This document shows, piece by piece, positions 64,000 through 64,000 of a stretch of 64,000 bases of DNA. The position numbers were made by a program, and so were the translations under genes. The DNA is from DATMER01 sp963844885 (GTDB taxonomy: Bacteria; Acidobacteriota; Thermoanaerobaculia; Multivoradales; UBA5704): the NCBI GenBank assembly GCA_963844885.1, contig CAWJQA010000006.1, positions 186,001 to 250,000 on the forward strand, given 5' to 3'. The notes beneath the pieces are model-generated. The model saw only the letters and a list, made by a program, of their open reading frames with translations. It had not been told where the DNA came from and did no database searches. How positions within the stretch are numbered: the stretch's first letter is position 1; each line of letters starts with the position of its first letter.

Positions 64000-64000
64000 A

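Overview
The window looks like one high-GC chromosomal segment of an acidobacterium. The strongest clue is the tandem pair of 820-residue permeases at 45831-50772. These have the layout of the family named ADOP (acidobacterial duplicated orphan permease). REC-PATAN signalling proteins, a Hanks-type kinase fused to a sensor, and many multiheme cytochromes fit this, but the class cannot be set by reading. At least nine genes carry single-base frameshifts that leave recognisable domains in neighbouring frames. I read most of these as sequence or assembly errors, not gene decay, and give one span per gene.

Layout. 1-2300: end of a copper amine oxidase, modA and a porin. 2350-3313: a MazF-type toxin operon, a small unknown gene and a 92-bp copy of the end of the next gene. 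3386-10814: an electron-transfer block with an 11-heme/cytochrome-b fusion, a NapC/NirT-like six-heme protein, a monoheme cytochrome, and divergently a DmsE/MtrA-type decaheme cytochrome with its MtrB/PioB-type barrel, closed by terminators at both ends. 10857-16263: a phosphoesterase lipoprotein, a 21-bp-phased palindromic array, and a three-gene operon (DUF3696-type ATPase, TOPRIM-like protein, DUF262 protein) that I consider the best candidate for an undescribed defence system. 16349-18326: methionine salvage genes mtnB-mtnD-mtnC.

18450-24787: a MacA/MacB-like exporter pair, a collapsed hybrid kinase, a 42-residue gene with its own terminator, a nested inverted-repeat element, a toxin-antitoxin-like pair and a cytochrome c. 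24861-29763: a 42-bp tandem repeat and housekeeping or unknown membrane and exported proteins. 29776-37778: a signalling cluster (REC-PATAN-LC7 regulator, LysM/FecR protein, sensor kinase, OmpR regulator, single receiver, Hpt-REC-REC-GGDEF cyclase). 37789-44204: HerA-like ATPase, M24 peptidase, trxA, ribF, rimO. 44314-51531: small exported proteins, a Uma2 nuclease, the two ADOP permeases and a metal-transporter-like protein. 51575-55213: smc with a visible promoter.

55226-59111 is an accessory strip next to tRNA-Thr(CGT). It has HigBA with a clear operator, two AT-richer unknown genes, a broken HTH gene and a cysteine-rich secreted peptide. 59221-63124 returns to metabolism (esterase, ring-cleaving dioxygenase, FadE-like dehydrogenase). 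The right edge enters a restriction-like locus with an XRE regulator.
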